A DNA stretch of 8,388 nucleotides from Actinomycetota bacterium (lineage in GTDB: Bacteria > Actinomycetota > Actinomycetes > UBA12327): the NCBI GenBank assembly GCA_003529305.1, contig DPWC01000095.1, positions 1 through 8,388 of the forward strand, written 5' to 3'. The number at the start of each line of letters is the position of its first letter. Position 1 is the stretch's first letter. A program made the position numbers and the translations under genes. Shown one piece after another: positions 1 through 5,742 of this stretch. Below the pieces are notes generated by a model, which made no database searches, was not told the DNA's origin, and worked only from the letters and a program-made list of their open reading frames with translations.

Positions 1-1135
1 GATCGCCCGGCGTTTCTTCACAGCCAGCCAAGAGTGAACCGAGCATGACGGTGTCGGCACCAGCAACCAGCGCCTTGGCGATATCACCGCTGTATTGCAG
101 ACCACCATCGCCGATGACTGGAACACCTGCGGGCTGCGCGGCCAGCGATGCCTCGTAGATAGCGGTGACCTGGGGAACTCCCACACCGGCGACCACCCGG
201 GTCGTGCAGATCGATCCCGGACCCACGCCGACCTTGATGCCATCGGCGCCGGCATCGACCAGCGCCTGCGCGGCCTCGCGAGTGGCGATGTTGCCACCGA
301 CGACATCGACAGCGGTCTCACGCTTCAAGCGCGAGACCATGTCAAGAACTCCACTGTTGTGTCCGTGCGCCGTGTCCACCACCACAAAGTCGACACCGGC
401 ATCAATCAGCGTGCGCGCGCGCTTGTAGGCGTCATCGCCCACACCCACGGCCGCACCGACGACTAGACGGCCAGAAGCGTCCTTAGTAGCTAATGGGTAC
501 TTGTCGGACTTCACGAAGTCTTTGACAGTGATCAGCCCGCACAGGCGACCGGCCTGATCAATCAGCGGAAGTTTCTCCACCTTGTTAGCAGCCAAGACGG
601 CCATCGCGTCATCACCGCTGATTCCGACTGGTCCAGTGACCAGCGGCATCGGCGTCATGATGTCGCGAACACTCCGCGAATGGTCCGTTTCAAATCGCAT
701 ATCGCGATTAGTGACAATGCCCAGCAAGACTCCGGCGGCATCAACGACAGGAACACCACTGATGCGGTAACGCGCGCAGAGAGCATCGACATCGGCCAGC
801 GAATCGTCGGGACCGCAGGTCACCGGATTAGTGACCATCCCGGCCTCTGACCGCTTGACCAGATCCACCTGTGCTGCTTGATCTTCGATCGACAAATTGC
901 GGTGCAACACACCCACACCGCCCTGGCGCGCCATGGCGATCGCCAGTCGCGCCTCCGTGACTGTGTCCATGGCAGAAGACACCAGCGGAATGCGCACCGA
1001 GATATTGCGGGTCAAGCGCGAGGTGGTGTCAACAGCGCTCGGCACCACATCAGAGGCGCCGGGAAGTAGCAGAACATCGTCGTAGGTCAGGCCCAGCCGG
1101 GAGAACTTCTCGGGCAGGCCGTCGGCGTCACTCAT
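1..1135 (-). CDS. guaB: IMP dehydrogenase, 3' end outside the window (partial)
   Basis: Catalyses NAD-dependent oxidation of IMP to XMP, the committed step of GMP synthesis, in the cytoplasm. The ATG is at 1135; 378 codons are visible and the frame stays open to the left edge, so roughly the last 120 residues of a typical ~500-residue enzyme (including the catalytic flap) are missing. Visible landmarks: the N-terminal LTYDDVLLLP (residues 16-25), the SSAMDTVTE substrate-barrel motif (53-61), the Bateman module of two CBS domains (about 98-212), GHGHN-like AHGHN (256-260), GGNIAT (280-285), and the active-site loop GPGSICTTR (305-313) with catalytic Cys310, then IGDGG (341-345). No good Shine-Dalgarno precedes the ATG; a nine-codon mini-ORF overlaps this start. 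It lies 87 bp downstream of bldM on the same strand and may have its own promoter there, but none is clear. Confidence 0.97.
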   Translation of the reverse strand, partial: MSDADGLPEKFSRLGLTYDDVLLLPGASDVVPSAVDTTSRLTRNISVRIPLVSSAMDTVTEARLAIAMARQGGVGVLHRNLSIEDQAAQVDLVKRSEAGMVTNPVTCGPDDSLADVDALCARYRISGVPVVDAAGVLLGIVTNRDMRFETDHSRSVRDIMTPMPLVTGPVGISGDDAMAVLAANKVEKLPLIDQAGRLCGLITVKDFVKSDKYPLATKDASGRLVVGAAVGVGDDAYKRARTLIDAGVDFVVVDTAHGHNSGVLDMVSRLKRETAVDVVGGNIATREAAQALVDAGADGIKVGVGPGSICTTRVVAGVGVPQVTAIYEASLAAQPAGVPVIGDGGLQYSGDIAKALVAGADTVMLGSLLAGCEETPGD

Positions 1136-1157
1136 CGGTGCTGGCCATCGGGTCCAT
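1128..1157 (-). other. nine-codon upstream mini-ORF overlapping the guaB start
   Basis: ATG at 1157, peptide MDPMASTDE, TGA at 1130-1128, overlapping the guaB start (ATG at 1135) by 8 bases in another frame. A purine-rich AAGG lies about 7 bases before the mini-ORF ATG, whereas the guaB ATG itself has no recognisable ribosome-binding site. This geometry would allow termination-reinitiation coupling. It may equally be chance: the ORF is very short and no homology can be judged. Confidence 0.2.
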
Positions 1158-1222
1158 GCCCACCGCCTTGGGCTCGAGGTATCTGCCTGAGGGATAAGGC
1201 TACCGACGCACCTGGCGCTGGC

Positions 1223-1840
1223 TCAGCCCAGGTAGCCCCAGCGGTAGCCCAGCGCTGCTGCCTGCGCGCGATCTGCGGCACCCATCTTGCGAAACAACCG
1301 TCGAGCGTGCGTCTTGATGGTGTCTTCCGACAAGAACAGTTCTTTGCCGATCTCACTATTGCTCTGCCCCCGGCTCATGCCATCGAGGACCTGCATCTCG
1401 CGTTCGGTCAGTAACGGCGGTCGGCCAGCCAGCGGCTCTGTGGTGCGCACCGGTGCCACAGAAGCTCCCCACTCGGACGACTCCAAAGCACAGGTCACCG
1501 TCGTACTAATTTCCTCACGCGTGGCATCTTTGGTGAGGAAGCCTCGCGCGCCCGCAGCTACCGCATGGGCTACGGCCTCGCCGTCTTGCGCCACCGTGAG
1601 CATGACGACCACGGCGTCTGGATGTTGCGACACCAAGCGGCGCGCAGCTTCGATGCCACCGATGCCTGGCATCCGCACATCCATCAACACCAGATCAGGA
1701 TGCTCGCGATCCCATCGCGCCAGCACCTCCTCACCCGAGGCGGCCACATCTACGCGATCGCCGCCGGGCACCAAGGCCACTGCGCGGCGGACGGCATCGC
1801 GCGCCAGCGGTGCGTCATCGCAAACCAGCACAGTGCTCAC
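1223..1840 (-). CDS. bldM: BldM-type NarL/FixJ family response regulator
   Basis: A 205-residue DNA-binding response regulator. The receiver domain spans about 3-120 with the acidic pair Asp8/Asp9, phosphoacceptor-position Asp54 in LMDVRMPG, Thr82 and Lys104 all present. The LuxR-type helix-turn-helix is about 141-202 (LTEREMQVLDGMSRGQSN, then SEDTIKTHARRLFRKMG). Both domains, and especially the C-terminal part ending DRAQAAALGYRWG, closely match Streptomyces BldM as I recall it. BldM is an orphan regulator that acts as homodimer or as heterodimer with WhiI to control sporulation genes, and its receiver is reported not to need phosphorylation; the full set of acidic residues here leaves that open. 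No histidine kinase gene is adjacent. Start is GTG at 1840, preceded by GGGGAAG/TAGG-type purine stretches. The neighbouring whiD-type gene supports the bldM assignment. In a non-sporulating host its role may differ. Confidence 0.88.
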   Translation of the reverse strand: MSTVLVCDDAPLARDAVRRAVALVPGGDRVDVAASGEEVLARWDREHPDLVLMDVRMPGIGGIEAARRLVSQHPDAVVVMLTVAQDGEAVAHAVAAGARGFLTKDATREEISTTVTCALESSEWGASVAPVRTTEPLAGRPPLLTEREMQVLDGMSRGQSNSEIGKELFLSEDTIKTHARRLFRKMGAADRAQAAALGYRWGYLG

Positions 1841-1865
1841 GAATGCCTACTTCCCCAATGGCGAT

Positions 1866-1884
1866 CAGCCCGCCGTGTGGGCTG
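1866..1884. repeat. short inverted repeat in the bldM leader
   Basis: CAGCCC (1866-1871) and GGGCTG (1879-1884) form a 6-bp perfect stem with a 7-base loop. It sits between the possible -10 box and the bldM GTG start, so it would lie in the 5' untranslated region. It lacks a U-tract, so it is not a convincing terminator for the upstream merR-type gene. It could be an operator half-site pair or a leader hairpin, or chance in GC-rich DNA. Confidence 0.3.
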
Positions 1885-1903
1885 CTCTGCTTACTTAGGG
1901 GAG

Positions 1904-1931
1904 TTATCGGCAGCCAGGGGGTCGGTCTTGA
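1904..1931 (-). promoter_or_regulatory. possible sigma-WhiG/FliA-like promoter upstream of bldM
   Basis: Reading towards bldM, the sequence has TCAA (1931-1928), a 16-base spacer, and GCCGATAA (1911-1904). GCCGATAA is the consensus -10 of the WhiG/FliA (sigma-28) class; the usual -35 core is TAAA with a spacer near 15-16. The -10 ends 63 bases before the GTG start. The -10 match is exact and correctly oriented, the -35 is imperfect. In Streptomyces bldM is known to be driven by sigma-BldN, so WhiG control would be a difference. No clear sigma-A promoter was found in the 117-bp gap. Confidence 0.35.
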
Positions 1932-1957
1932 CCCGCTCAGGCAGGGATTTCTGTGGC

Positions 1958-2986
1958 CTAGAGCATCCCGCGGGCCGCATTGGCCAGCCGGGTCACCGCC
2001 TCGGTCAGGTCGCGACAACAGCGCACCCCGTCGGGCAGGTCGGTGCCCCATCCCGGGCCACCGAGCACGATCGCTCGGCTCGATCGGAGCGTGTGGAGTT
2101 CCTGGAAATCCACCAAGGAAGCGGTGATGTCATCGTGTGCCCAGATCATCAGGGCCGGTGATCCGGATCGCTCCACGGCCAACGCCATGGCCGAGGCTGG
2201 TACTCGCGGCCCCAGCATGCGCGAGGCCACGCCGCGCTCGGCCAACGCAGCTGCTACCGCATACAGCGGAAGTGTGTGCTGCTCGTCAGGAGCTGCAGCC
2301 AACACGACGGGCCGCGATCCGAAAGGTTCGTTGACCGACTCGGCGACATCGCGCAGAGCACCGGCCACGCCCTCGGACAACAGATGCTCCAATTCGATGC
2401 CTTCACCCGTGGCGGCGAACTTCTCACCGACACCGATCAATACCGGAACGATCAGGTTGTCCCAAGTCCAGATGGTGCCGCGCGCTCTTAAGGAGTCCAC
2501 GATCAATCGCCGCACCGCAGGTGCGTCCATGGCCAAAGCCGCTCGCGACAAACCGCGGGCTTGTGGGCCGCCACCGTGCAGCGGCACCACTCGTCCGCCA
2601 CCGGCACGACCCGTCATCTCACTGACCGGCACCGGCACCACCGGGGTTGTTGCACTCTCCGCGCTGACTGCACTGACACTGCTCGACAATGCCGCCTTAG
2701 CCGCATCAGCTGGCGAGGCGCCTTCGAAGACCAGGGCTTGCATCACTTCCAGACGACGAAGATCGCCCGCGGAATACCGACGATGGGCCCCGGCGCTGTG
2801 CTGGCTGGGCCCGATGCCGTAGCGGCGATCCCAGGTGCGCAGGGTGGCCGCCGCCACCCCCAATCGCTGGGCCACTGCCGAGACGGACAAGCCGCCAGGC
2901 GGCACCGGCACTGCCCCGACTGACTCGATTCCGCCGTCGCCGAATCCCGCGCCGGGGGGCTCAGAGGACGGGGAGGAACCGGACAT
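1958..2986 (-). CDS. MerR-family regulator with cobalamin (B12)-binding domain, CarH/LitR-like
   Basis: A 342-residue probable transcription factor in the CarH/LitR style. After a disordered N-terminus (1-30), a MerR winged helix spans about 32-100, with LSVSAVAQRLGV, TLRTWDRRYGIGPS and HRRYSAGDLRRL. A Ser/Val/Pro-rich linker (101-145) leads to a helical B12-binding subdomain (about 145-222) containing Glu200-His201 of the W-x9-EH motif; the Trp position is Phe190 here. A Rossmann B12-binding domain follows (about 226-342), with DEQHTLPL carrying His237, the expected lower axial ligand, and a VLGGPGW strand-loop near 307-313. In CarH, adenosylcobalamin drives tetramer formation and repression in the dark, and light breaks the tetramer. 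Keeping Glu-His and the axial His supports cobalamin binding; Trp to Phe, and Pro where the usual E-x-H-x-x-G has Gly, may alter the ligand or the light response. It is transcribed divergently from whiD and points towards bldM, 117 bp away. Confidence 0.87.
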   Translation of the reverse strand: MSGSSPSSEPPGAGFGDGGIESVGAVPVPPGGLSVSAVAQRLGVAAATLRTWDRRYGIGPSQHSAGAHRRYSAGDLRRLEVMQALVFEGASPADAAKAALSSSVSAVSAESATTPVVPVPVSEMTGRAGGGRVVPLHGGGPQARGLSRAALAMDAPAVRRLIVDSLRARGTIWTWDNLIVPVLIGVGEKFAATGEGIELEHLLSEGVAGALRDVAESVNEPFGSRPVVLAAAPDEQHTLPLYAVAAALAERGVASRMLGPRVPASAMALAVERSGSPALMIWAHDDITASLVDFQELHTLRSSRAIVLGGPGWGTDLPDGVRCCRDLTEAVTRLANAARGML

Positions 2987-2993
2987 ACCCCCA

Positions 2994-2999
2994 ATACTC
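2994..2999 (-). promoter_or_regulatory. possible -10 box for a leaderless merR-type transcript
   Basis: GAGTAT on the minus strand keeps the key A2 and T6 of a -10 hexamer, and its last base is 7 bases before the ATG at 2986. That would place the transcription start at the ATG itself. Consistent with this, there is no spaced Shine-Dalgarno: the only G-run (TTGGGGGT) abuts the start codon. The -35 region at normal spacing is poor (TGGCAG). Leaderless mRNAs are common in actinobacteria. Confidence 0.3.
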
Positions 3000-3042
3000 A
3001 GGCGTGGAACCGCGTTCTGCCACCGCTGACGGGCCGGATGGG

Positions 3043-3083
3043 CGATTTGTCCGAAACTTTGTCAAAAGTTTGTCGGCAAATCG
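3043..3083. repeat. 41-bp nested palindrome, probable operator in the merR-whiD intergenic region
   Basis: Left arm 3043-3060 and right arm 3065-3083 are near-perfect inverted complements around a GTCA centre. Outer CGATTTG pairs with CAAATCG, middle CCG with CGG (one-base shift), and inner AAACTTT with AAAGTTT (7 of 7). The only defect is a one-base indel with adjacent mismatch between arms of 18 and 19 bases. It ends 2 bp before the -35 box of the whiD promoter and lies 57 bp upstream of the merR-type start codon, so a bound protein could affect both genes. There is no poly-T after it and it is between divergent genes, so a terminator is unlikely. Confidence 0.75.
3046..3074 (+). repeat. 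three TTTGTC direct repeats spaced 12 and 11 bp
   Basis: TTTGTC occurs at 3046-3051, 3058-3063 and 3069-3074, about one helical turn apart, embedded in the palindrome. CarH-type regulators are known to bind head-to-tail to tandem direct repeats of about 11 bp near the promoter, so the spacing fits the adjacent MerR/B12 regulator. That this is its binding site is an inference; the repeats could also be a by-product of the palindrome. Confidence 0.5.
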
Positions 3084-3085
3084 AC

Positions 3086-3114
3086 TTGACCAACTTCTGA
3101 AACGATATTATGTT
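3086..3114 (+). promoter_or_regulatory. probable sigma-A promoter of whiD
   Basis: TTGACC (3086-3091), a 17-base spacer, and TATGTT (3109-3114), matching the -35/-10 pattern with a predicted start near 3121. This gives a leader of about 33 bases to the ATG at 3154. The surrounding stretch 3045-3115 is markedly AT-rich compared with the flanking genes. An overlapping TATTAT (3106-3111) is an alternative -10 but with only a 14-base spacer. Confidence 0.6.
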
Positions 3115-3153
3115 CCTGCTCAACAAGGGCAACCACCCACTTGGAGGCACCAC

Positions 3154-3474
3154 ATGGCGGATCTCTCCCGACTCCCCGGACCCAACGCTGATCTCTGGGA
3201 CTGGCAGCTTGAGGGCGCGTGCCGCGGCCTCGACAGCGCGGTGTTCTTCCACCCCGAAGGCGAGCGTGGATCGGCCCGTGCCCGTCGCGAAGCCAATGCC
3301 AAAGCGGTCTGTGCCACCTGCCCGGTCATCGCTCAGTGCGCCGCACATGCCCTAGCGGTCCGCGAGCCGTACGGCATTTGGGGCGGCATGAGCGAAGACG
3401 ACCGCTTGGCCATCTACGAAGCCGGCAAGGCCTTGCGCCCCAGTGCCACCCAAGCGCCGGTGGTGGCCTCCTGA
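3154..3474 (+). CDS. whiD: WhiD/WhiB3-type iron-sulfur transcriptional regulator
   Basis: A 106-residue WhiB-like protein. The four cluster-ligand cysteines are Cys23, Cys53, Cys56 and Cys62 (C-x29-C-x2-C-x5-C), followed by the GIWGG turn (74-78) and a short basic C-terminus. The N-terminus LPGPNADLWDWQL and FFHPEGERG (31-39) match WhiB3 of Mycobacterium tuberculosis and WhiD of Streptomyces as I remember them. Such proteins carry an O2- and NO-sensitive [4Fe-4S] cluster and act with the principal sigma factor; WhiB3 governs redox and lipid metabolism and WhiD late sporulation. The start at 3154 is chosen because GGAGG (3143-3147) lies 6 bases ahead; the same frame stays open to an ATG at 3004, but that would add 50 unrelated residues across the promoter. 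Position between bldM and groEL supports the assignment. The symbol follows Streptomyces; whiB3 would be equally apt. Confidence 0.93.
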   Translation: MADLSRLPGPNADLWDWQLEGACRGLDSAVFFHPEGERGSARARREANAKAVCATCPVIAQCAAHALAVREPYGIWGGMSEDDRLAIYEAGKALRPSATQAPVVAS

Positions 3475-3553
3475 TCTGACCCCTCTCCCCTCACCTTGGG
3501 CTGCCACCCCCTTCACCGGCCGCCCACCGCCCGAACCCCTCGGGCAGGACCCC

Positions 3554-3596
3554 ACGACGAAGGCCCGCTACCACCAAGGAAGCGGGCCTTCGTCGT
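3554..3596. terminator. bidirectional intrinsic terminator between whiD and groEL
   Basis: A perfect 16-bp inverted repeat, 3554-3569 against 3581-3596, around an 11-base loop. It lies 80 bp after the whiD stop and 29 bp after the groEL stop (read on the minus strand), so it can serve both convergent genes. U-tracts are short or absent, as is usual in actinobacterial terminators. The 3475-3553 stretch before it is C-rich and G-poor and carries no gene that I can support. Confidence 0.85.
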
Positions 3597-3624
3597 TGAT
3601 CCGTGTGTGACGGCGTGCCGTGAT

Positions 3625-5256
3625 CTAGTGCGTGTGACCCCCGGGCCCGTGCGAGTGACCGTGGGAATGCCCAGCAGCCTCCCCTTCGGGCTCCGCTGGC
3701 TTGTCCACGACCAACGCTTCCGTGGTCAACAGCAATCCAGCGATCGACCCCGCATTCTGCAACGCCGACCGGGTCACCTTCACTGGGTCAATAACGCCTT
3801 GAGCCATCAGATCGCCGAACTCACCGGTGGCCGCGTTGTAACCCTGTCCGCCAGAGCGCACCTGCGCCACGATGACTTGGCCATGGGCGCCAGCATTCTC
3901 AGCGATCCACCGCAACGGCGCATCCACGGCACGCTGCACGATCTGCGCACCGACGGCTTCTTCACCGTTGAGCGCCAGGGAGTCCACTGCCGAACTCGCG
4001 AGCACCAATGCGGTACCTCCACCAGCGACGATGCCTTCGTCAATGGCCGCGCGCGTTGCCGAGATCGCGTCCTCAAGGCGCAGCTTGCGCTCCTTGAGCT
4101 CGACTTCCGTGGCCGCACCGACCTTGATCACGCAGACGCCACCAGCCAGTTTGGCCAGCCGCTCTTGCAGCTTCTCGCGGTCCCAATCTGAATCCGTACG
4201 CTCAATCTCAGCGCGAATCTGGGCGACCCGATCGGCGACGGCGGCACTACTGCCGCCACCATCCACGATGGTGGTGTCGTCCTTGGTCACGACGATGCGC
4301 TGCGCTGAACCGAGAACCTCTAGACCCACTTGATCCAGTTTCAAACCCACTTCAGCCGAAACAACTTCACCGCCGGTGAGGATCGCCATGTCTTGCAGCA
4401 TCGCCTTACGACGATCGCCGAAGCCGGGAGCCTTGACTGCCACCGCGTTGAAGGTGCCACGAATCTTGTTGACCACCAAGGTGGACAACGCTTCACCGTC
4501 GACATCTTCGGCAATGATTGCCAGCGGCCGACCAGCCTGCGCGACCTTCTCGAGGATCGGCAGCAGCTCGGCCACTGATGACACCTTGCCGTTGACCAAC
4601 AGCAGATTCGCGTTGTCGAGCACGGCCTCCATGCGGTCGGCATCGGTAACGAAGTACGGCGAGATATAGCCCTTGTCGAACTGCATACCCTCGGTGAACT
4701 CCAGTTCGACGCCAAAGGTGTTGGACTCATCAACGGTGATGACGCCTTCTTTGCCGACCTTGTCGATCGCCTCAGCGATAACGGCACCGATTTCGGCATC
4801 CTGAGCGGACAAGGTCGCCACTTGGGCCACCTCGTCGCGGCCATTGACCGGCCGGGCCTGCGCCAGCAGGGCCGCAGAAATGGCTTCAACGGCCTGATCG
4901 ATGCCGCGCTTGACCGATGCGGGTTGTGCTCCGGCCGCCACATTGCGCAGACCCTCGCGGACCAGTTCCTGAGCCAGAACTGTGGCCGTCGTGGTGCCAT
5001 CACCGGCGACATCGTTGGTCTTGGTTGCCACTTCTTTGACCAGCTGCGCGCCGAGGTTCTCAAACGGGTCGTCAAGTTCGACTTCGCGGGCGATGGTCAC
5101 ACCGTCATTGGTGATCGTGGGAGCGCCCCACTTCTTATCGAGCACCACATTGCGACCCTTGGGACCCAGCGTGACCTTGACCGCATCGGCCAACTTGTTC
5201 ACGCCACGCTCCAACGCGCGACGGGCGTGCTCGTCGAACTCCAGAATCTTGGGCAT
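3625..5256 (-). CDS. groEL: chaperonin GroEL (60 kDa) with histidine-rich C-terminus
   Basis: Full-length 543-residue chaperonin that folds proteins in an ATP-driven double ring with GroES. Visible landmarks: VTLGPKGRNVVLDKKWGAP (28-46), TNDGVT (49-54), NDVAGDGTTTAT (81-92) with nucleotide-site Asp86, and the Cpn60 signature AAIDEGIVAGGG (403-414). Instead of the GGM repeat tail of E. coli GroEL, the protein ends in a His/Gly-rich segment with six histidines (His530, 532, 534, 536, 541, 543). That is characteristic of the actinobacterial GroEL1 paralogue encoded with groES; a second groEL usually lies elsewhere in such genomes and is not in this window. It begins 11 bp after the groES stop and is co-transcribed with it. 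The tail probably binds metal ions; in Mycobacterium GroEL1 has specialised roles. The start at 5256 is fixed by the PKILEF N-terminus. Confidence 0.97.
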   Translation of the reverse strand: MPKILEFDEHARRALERGVNKLADAVKVTLGPKGRNVVLDKKWGAPTITNDGVTIAREVELDDPFENLGAQLVKEVATKTNDVAGDGTTTATVLAQELVREGLRNVAAGAQPASVKRGIDQAVEAISAALLAQARPVNGRDEVAQVATLSAQDAEIGAVIAEAIDKVGKEGVITVDESNTFGVELEFTEGMQFDKGYISPYFVTDADRMEAVLDNANLLLVNGKVSSVAELLPILEKVAQAGRPLAIIAEDVDGEALSTLVVNKIRGTFNAVAVKAPGFGDRRKAMLQDMAILTGGEVVSAEVGLKLDQVGLEVLGSAQRIVVTKDDTTIVDGGGSSAAVADRVAQIRAEIERTDSDWDREKLQERLAKLAGGVCVIKVGAATEVELKERKLRLEDAISATRAAIDEGIVAGGGTALVLASSAVDSLALNGEEAVGAQIVQRAVDAPLRWIAENAGAHGQVIVAQVRSGGQGYNAATGEFGDLMAQGVIDPVKVTRSALQNAGSIAGLLLTTEALVVDKPAEPEGEAAGHSHGHSHGPGGHTH

Positions 5257-5267
5257 CGGTGATGCGC

Positions 5268-5561
5268 CTACTTCGAGACGACTGCGAGGATGTCACGAGC
5301 GGAGAGGATGAGGTACTCCTCGCCGTTGTACTTGACCTCGGTACCGCCGTACTTGCTGTAGACCACGACATCGCCTTCAGCGACATCCAGCGGAATGCGC
5401 TTGCCGTCTTCGAAGCGGCCCGGACCGACAGCCAGGACCTTGCCCTCTTGGGGCTTCTCCTTGGCGGTGTCCGGAATGACAAGTCCGGAAGCGGTGGTCT
5501 GCTCGGCCTCGAGCGGCTGGACGAGAACACGGTCCTCAAGGGGCTTGATGGAAACCGACAC
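5268..5561 (-). CDS. groES: co-chaperonin GroES (10 kDa)
   Basis: A 97-residue lid of the GroEL cavity. SIKPLEDRVLVQPLEAE (4-20) starts the beta-barrel, the mobile loop is about 17-34 with the GroEL-contacting hydrophobic GLVIPD (26-31), and the dome and C-terminus follow (GDVVVYSKYGGTEVKYNGEE at 63-82). Length and sequence are those of ordinary GroES. The start is GTG at 5561, with AAGGGGG about 9 bases upstream. It is the first gene of the groES-groEL operon, driven by a promoter about 80 bp upstream and governed by two CIRCE sites. Confidence 0.97.
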   Translation of the reverse strand: MSVSIKPLEDRVLVQPLEAEQTTASGLVIPDTAKEKPQEGKVLAVGPGRFEDGKRIPLDVAEGDVVVYSKYGGTEVKYNGEEYLILSARDILAVVSK

Positions 5562-5611
5562 GGTGCTGTTCCCCCTTCAGGGATCAGGATGCAGATGGGC
5601 AATTTCATGCG

Positions 5612-5636
5612 TAGCACTCACCCCCGGCGAGTGCTA
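5612..5636. promoter_or_regulatory. CIRCE operator 1 (HrcA site) at the groES transcription start
   Basis: TAGCACTC, nine bases, GAGTGCTA: the CIRCE consensus (TTAGCACTC-N9-GAGTGCTAA) with 8-bp perfect arms. It begins at about the predicted +1 and extends into the leader, where HrcA would block initiation or early elongation until heat shock. Confidence 0.93.
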
Positions 5637-5641
5637 GGCAC

Positions 5642-5670
5642 ACTCTAAGGGGGTGCTGGCACTCCGTCAA
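5642..5670 (-). promoter_or_regulatory. sigma-A-type promoter of groES-groEL
   Basis: On the minus strand, TTGACG (5670-5665), an exact 17-base spacer, then TAGAGT (5647-5642). The predicted start is near 5635, giving a leader of about 75 bases. The -35 box lies entirely in the nine-base centre of CIRCE 2. Confidence 0.82.
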
Positions 5671-5683
5671 ACCGAGTGCCAGC
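5655..5683. promoter_or_regulatory. CIRCE operator 2 (HrcA site) over the groES -35 box
   Basis: GCTGGCACTC, nine bases, GAGTGCCAGC: perfect 10-bp arms around an N9 centre, differing from the core consensus by G/C in place of A/T at one position per arm (GGCACTC for AGCACTC). Its centre is the -35 hexamer itself, so HrcA binding should exclude RNA polymerase. It is also the site nearer the divergent methyltransferase gene, which starts 59 bp away. Confidence 0.9.
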
Positions 5684-5742
5684 CGGTGGATCCGTGCGCC
5701 CGGGGGCGTGCCCACCCCGACCAGCGGTGAGATCCTCCCGCC

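Noticed and set aside
95..466. 123-codon plus-strand ORF within guaB
   Set aside because: Antisense to the conserved IMP dehydrogenase barrel, including the active-site loop.
1213..1222. Short palindrome just after the bldM stop as a terminator
   Set aside because: TGGCGCTGGC is too short, has no loop or U-tract, and is common in such GC-rich DNA.
1132..1356. 74-codon minus-strand ORF ending at the guaB start as ATGA
   Set aside because: Mostly an out-of-frame reading of the bldM HTH region; the ATGA overlap with guaB looks attractive but the start lies inside bldM and the peptide is Arg-rich without pattern.
1287..1898. 203-codon plus-strand ORF opposite bldM
   Set aside because: Antisense shadow of a gene with clear receiver and HTH motifs; the peptide is low-complexity Ser/Arg/Thr-rich, as expected from GC-rich codon structure.
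1980..2822. 280-codon plus-strand ORF opposite the MerR/B12 gene
   Set aside because: Shadow frame with no recognisable motif; the minus strand encodes well-ordered MerR and B12 domains.
3060..3065. Perfect minus-strand TTGACA as -35 of the MerR/B12 gene
   Set aside because: At 16-18 bases downstream there is only GC-rich CCCATC-like sequence, no -10; the hexamer is explained by the palindrome centre.
3004..3153. N-terminal extension of whiD to ATG 3004
   Set aside because: It would run across the palindrome and promoter, lacks a ribosome-binding site, and the known family starts near the GGAGG-preceded ATG at 3154.
4341..5075. 244-codon minus-strand ORF in another frame of groEL
   Set aside because: Arg/Ser/Pro-rich out-of-frame translation of a highly conserved gene.
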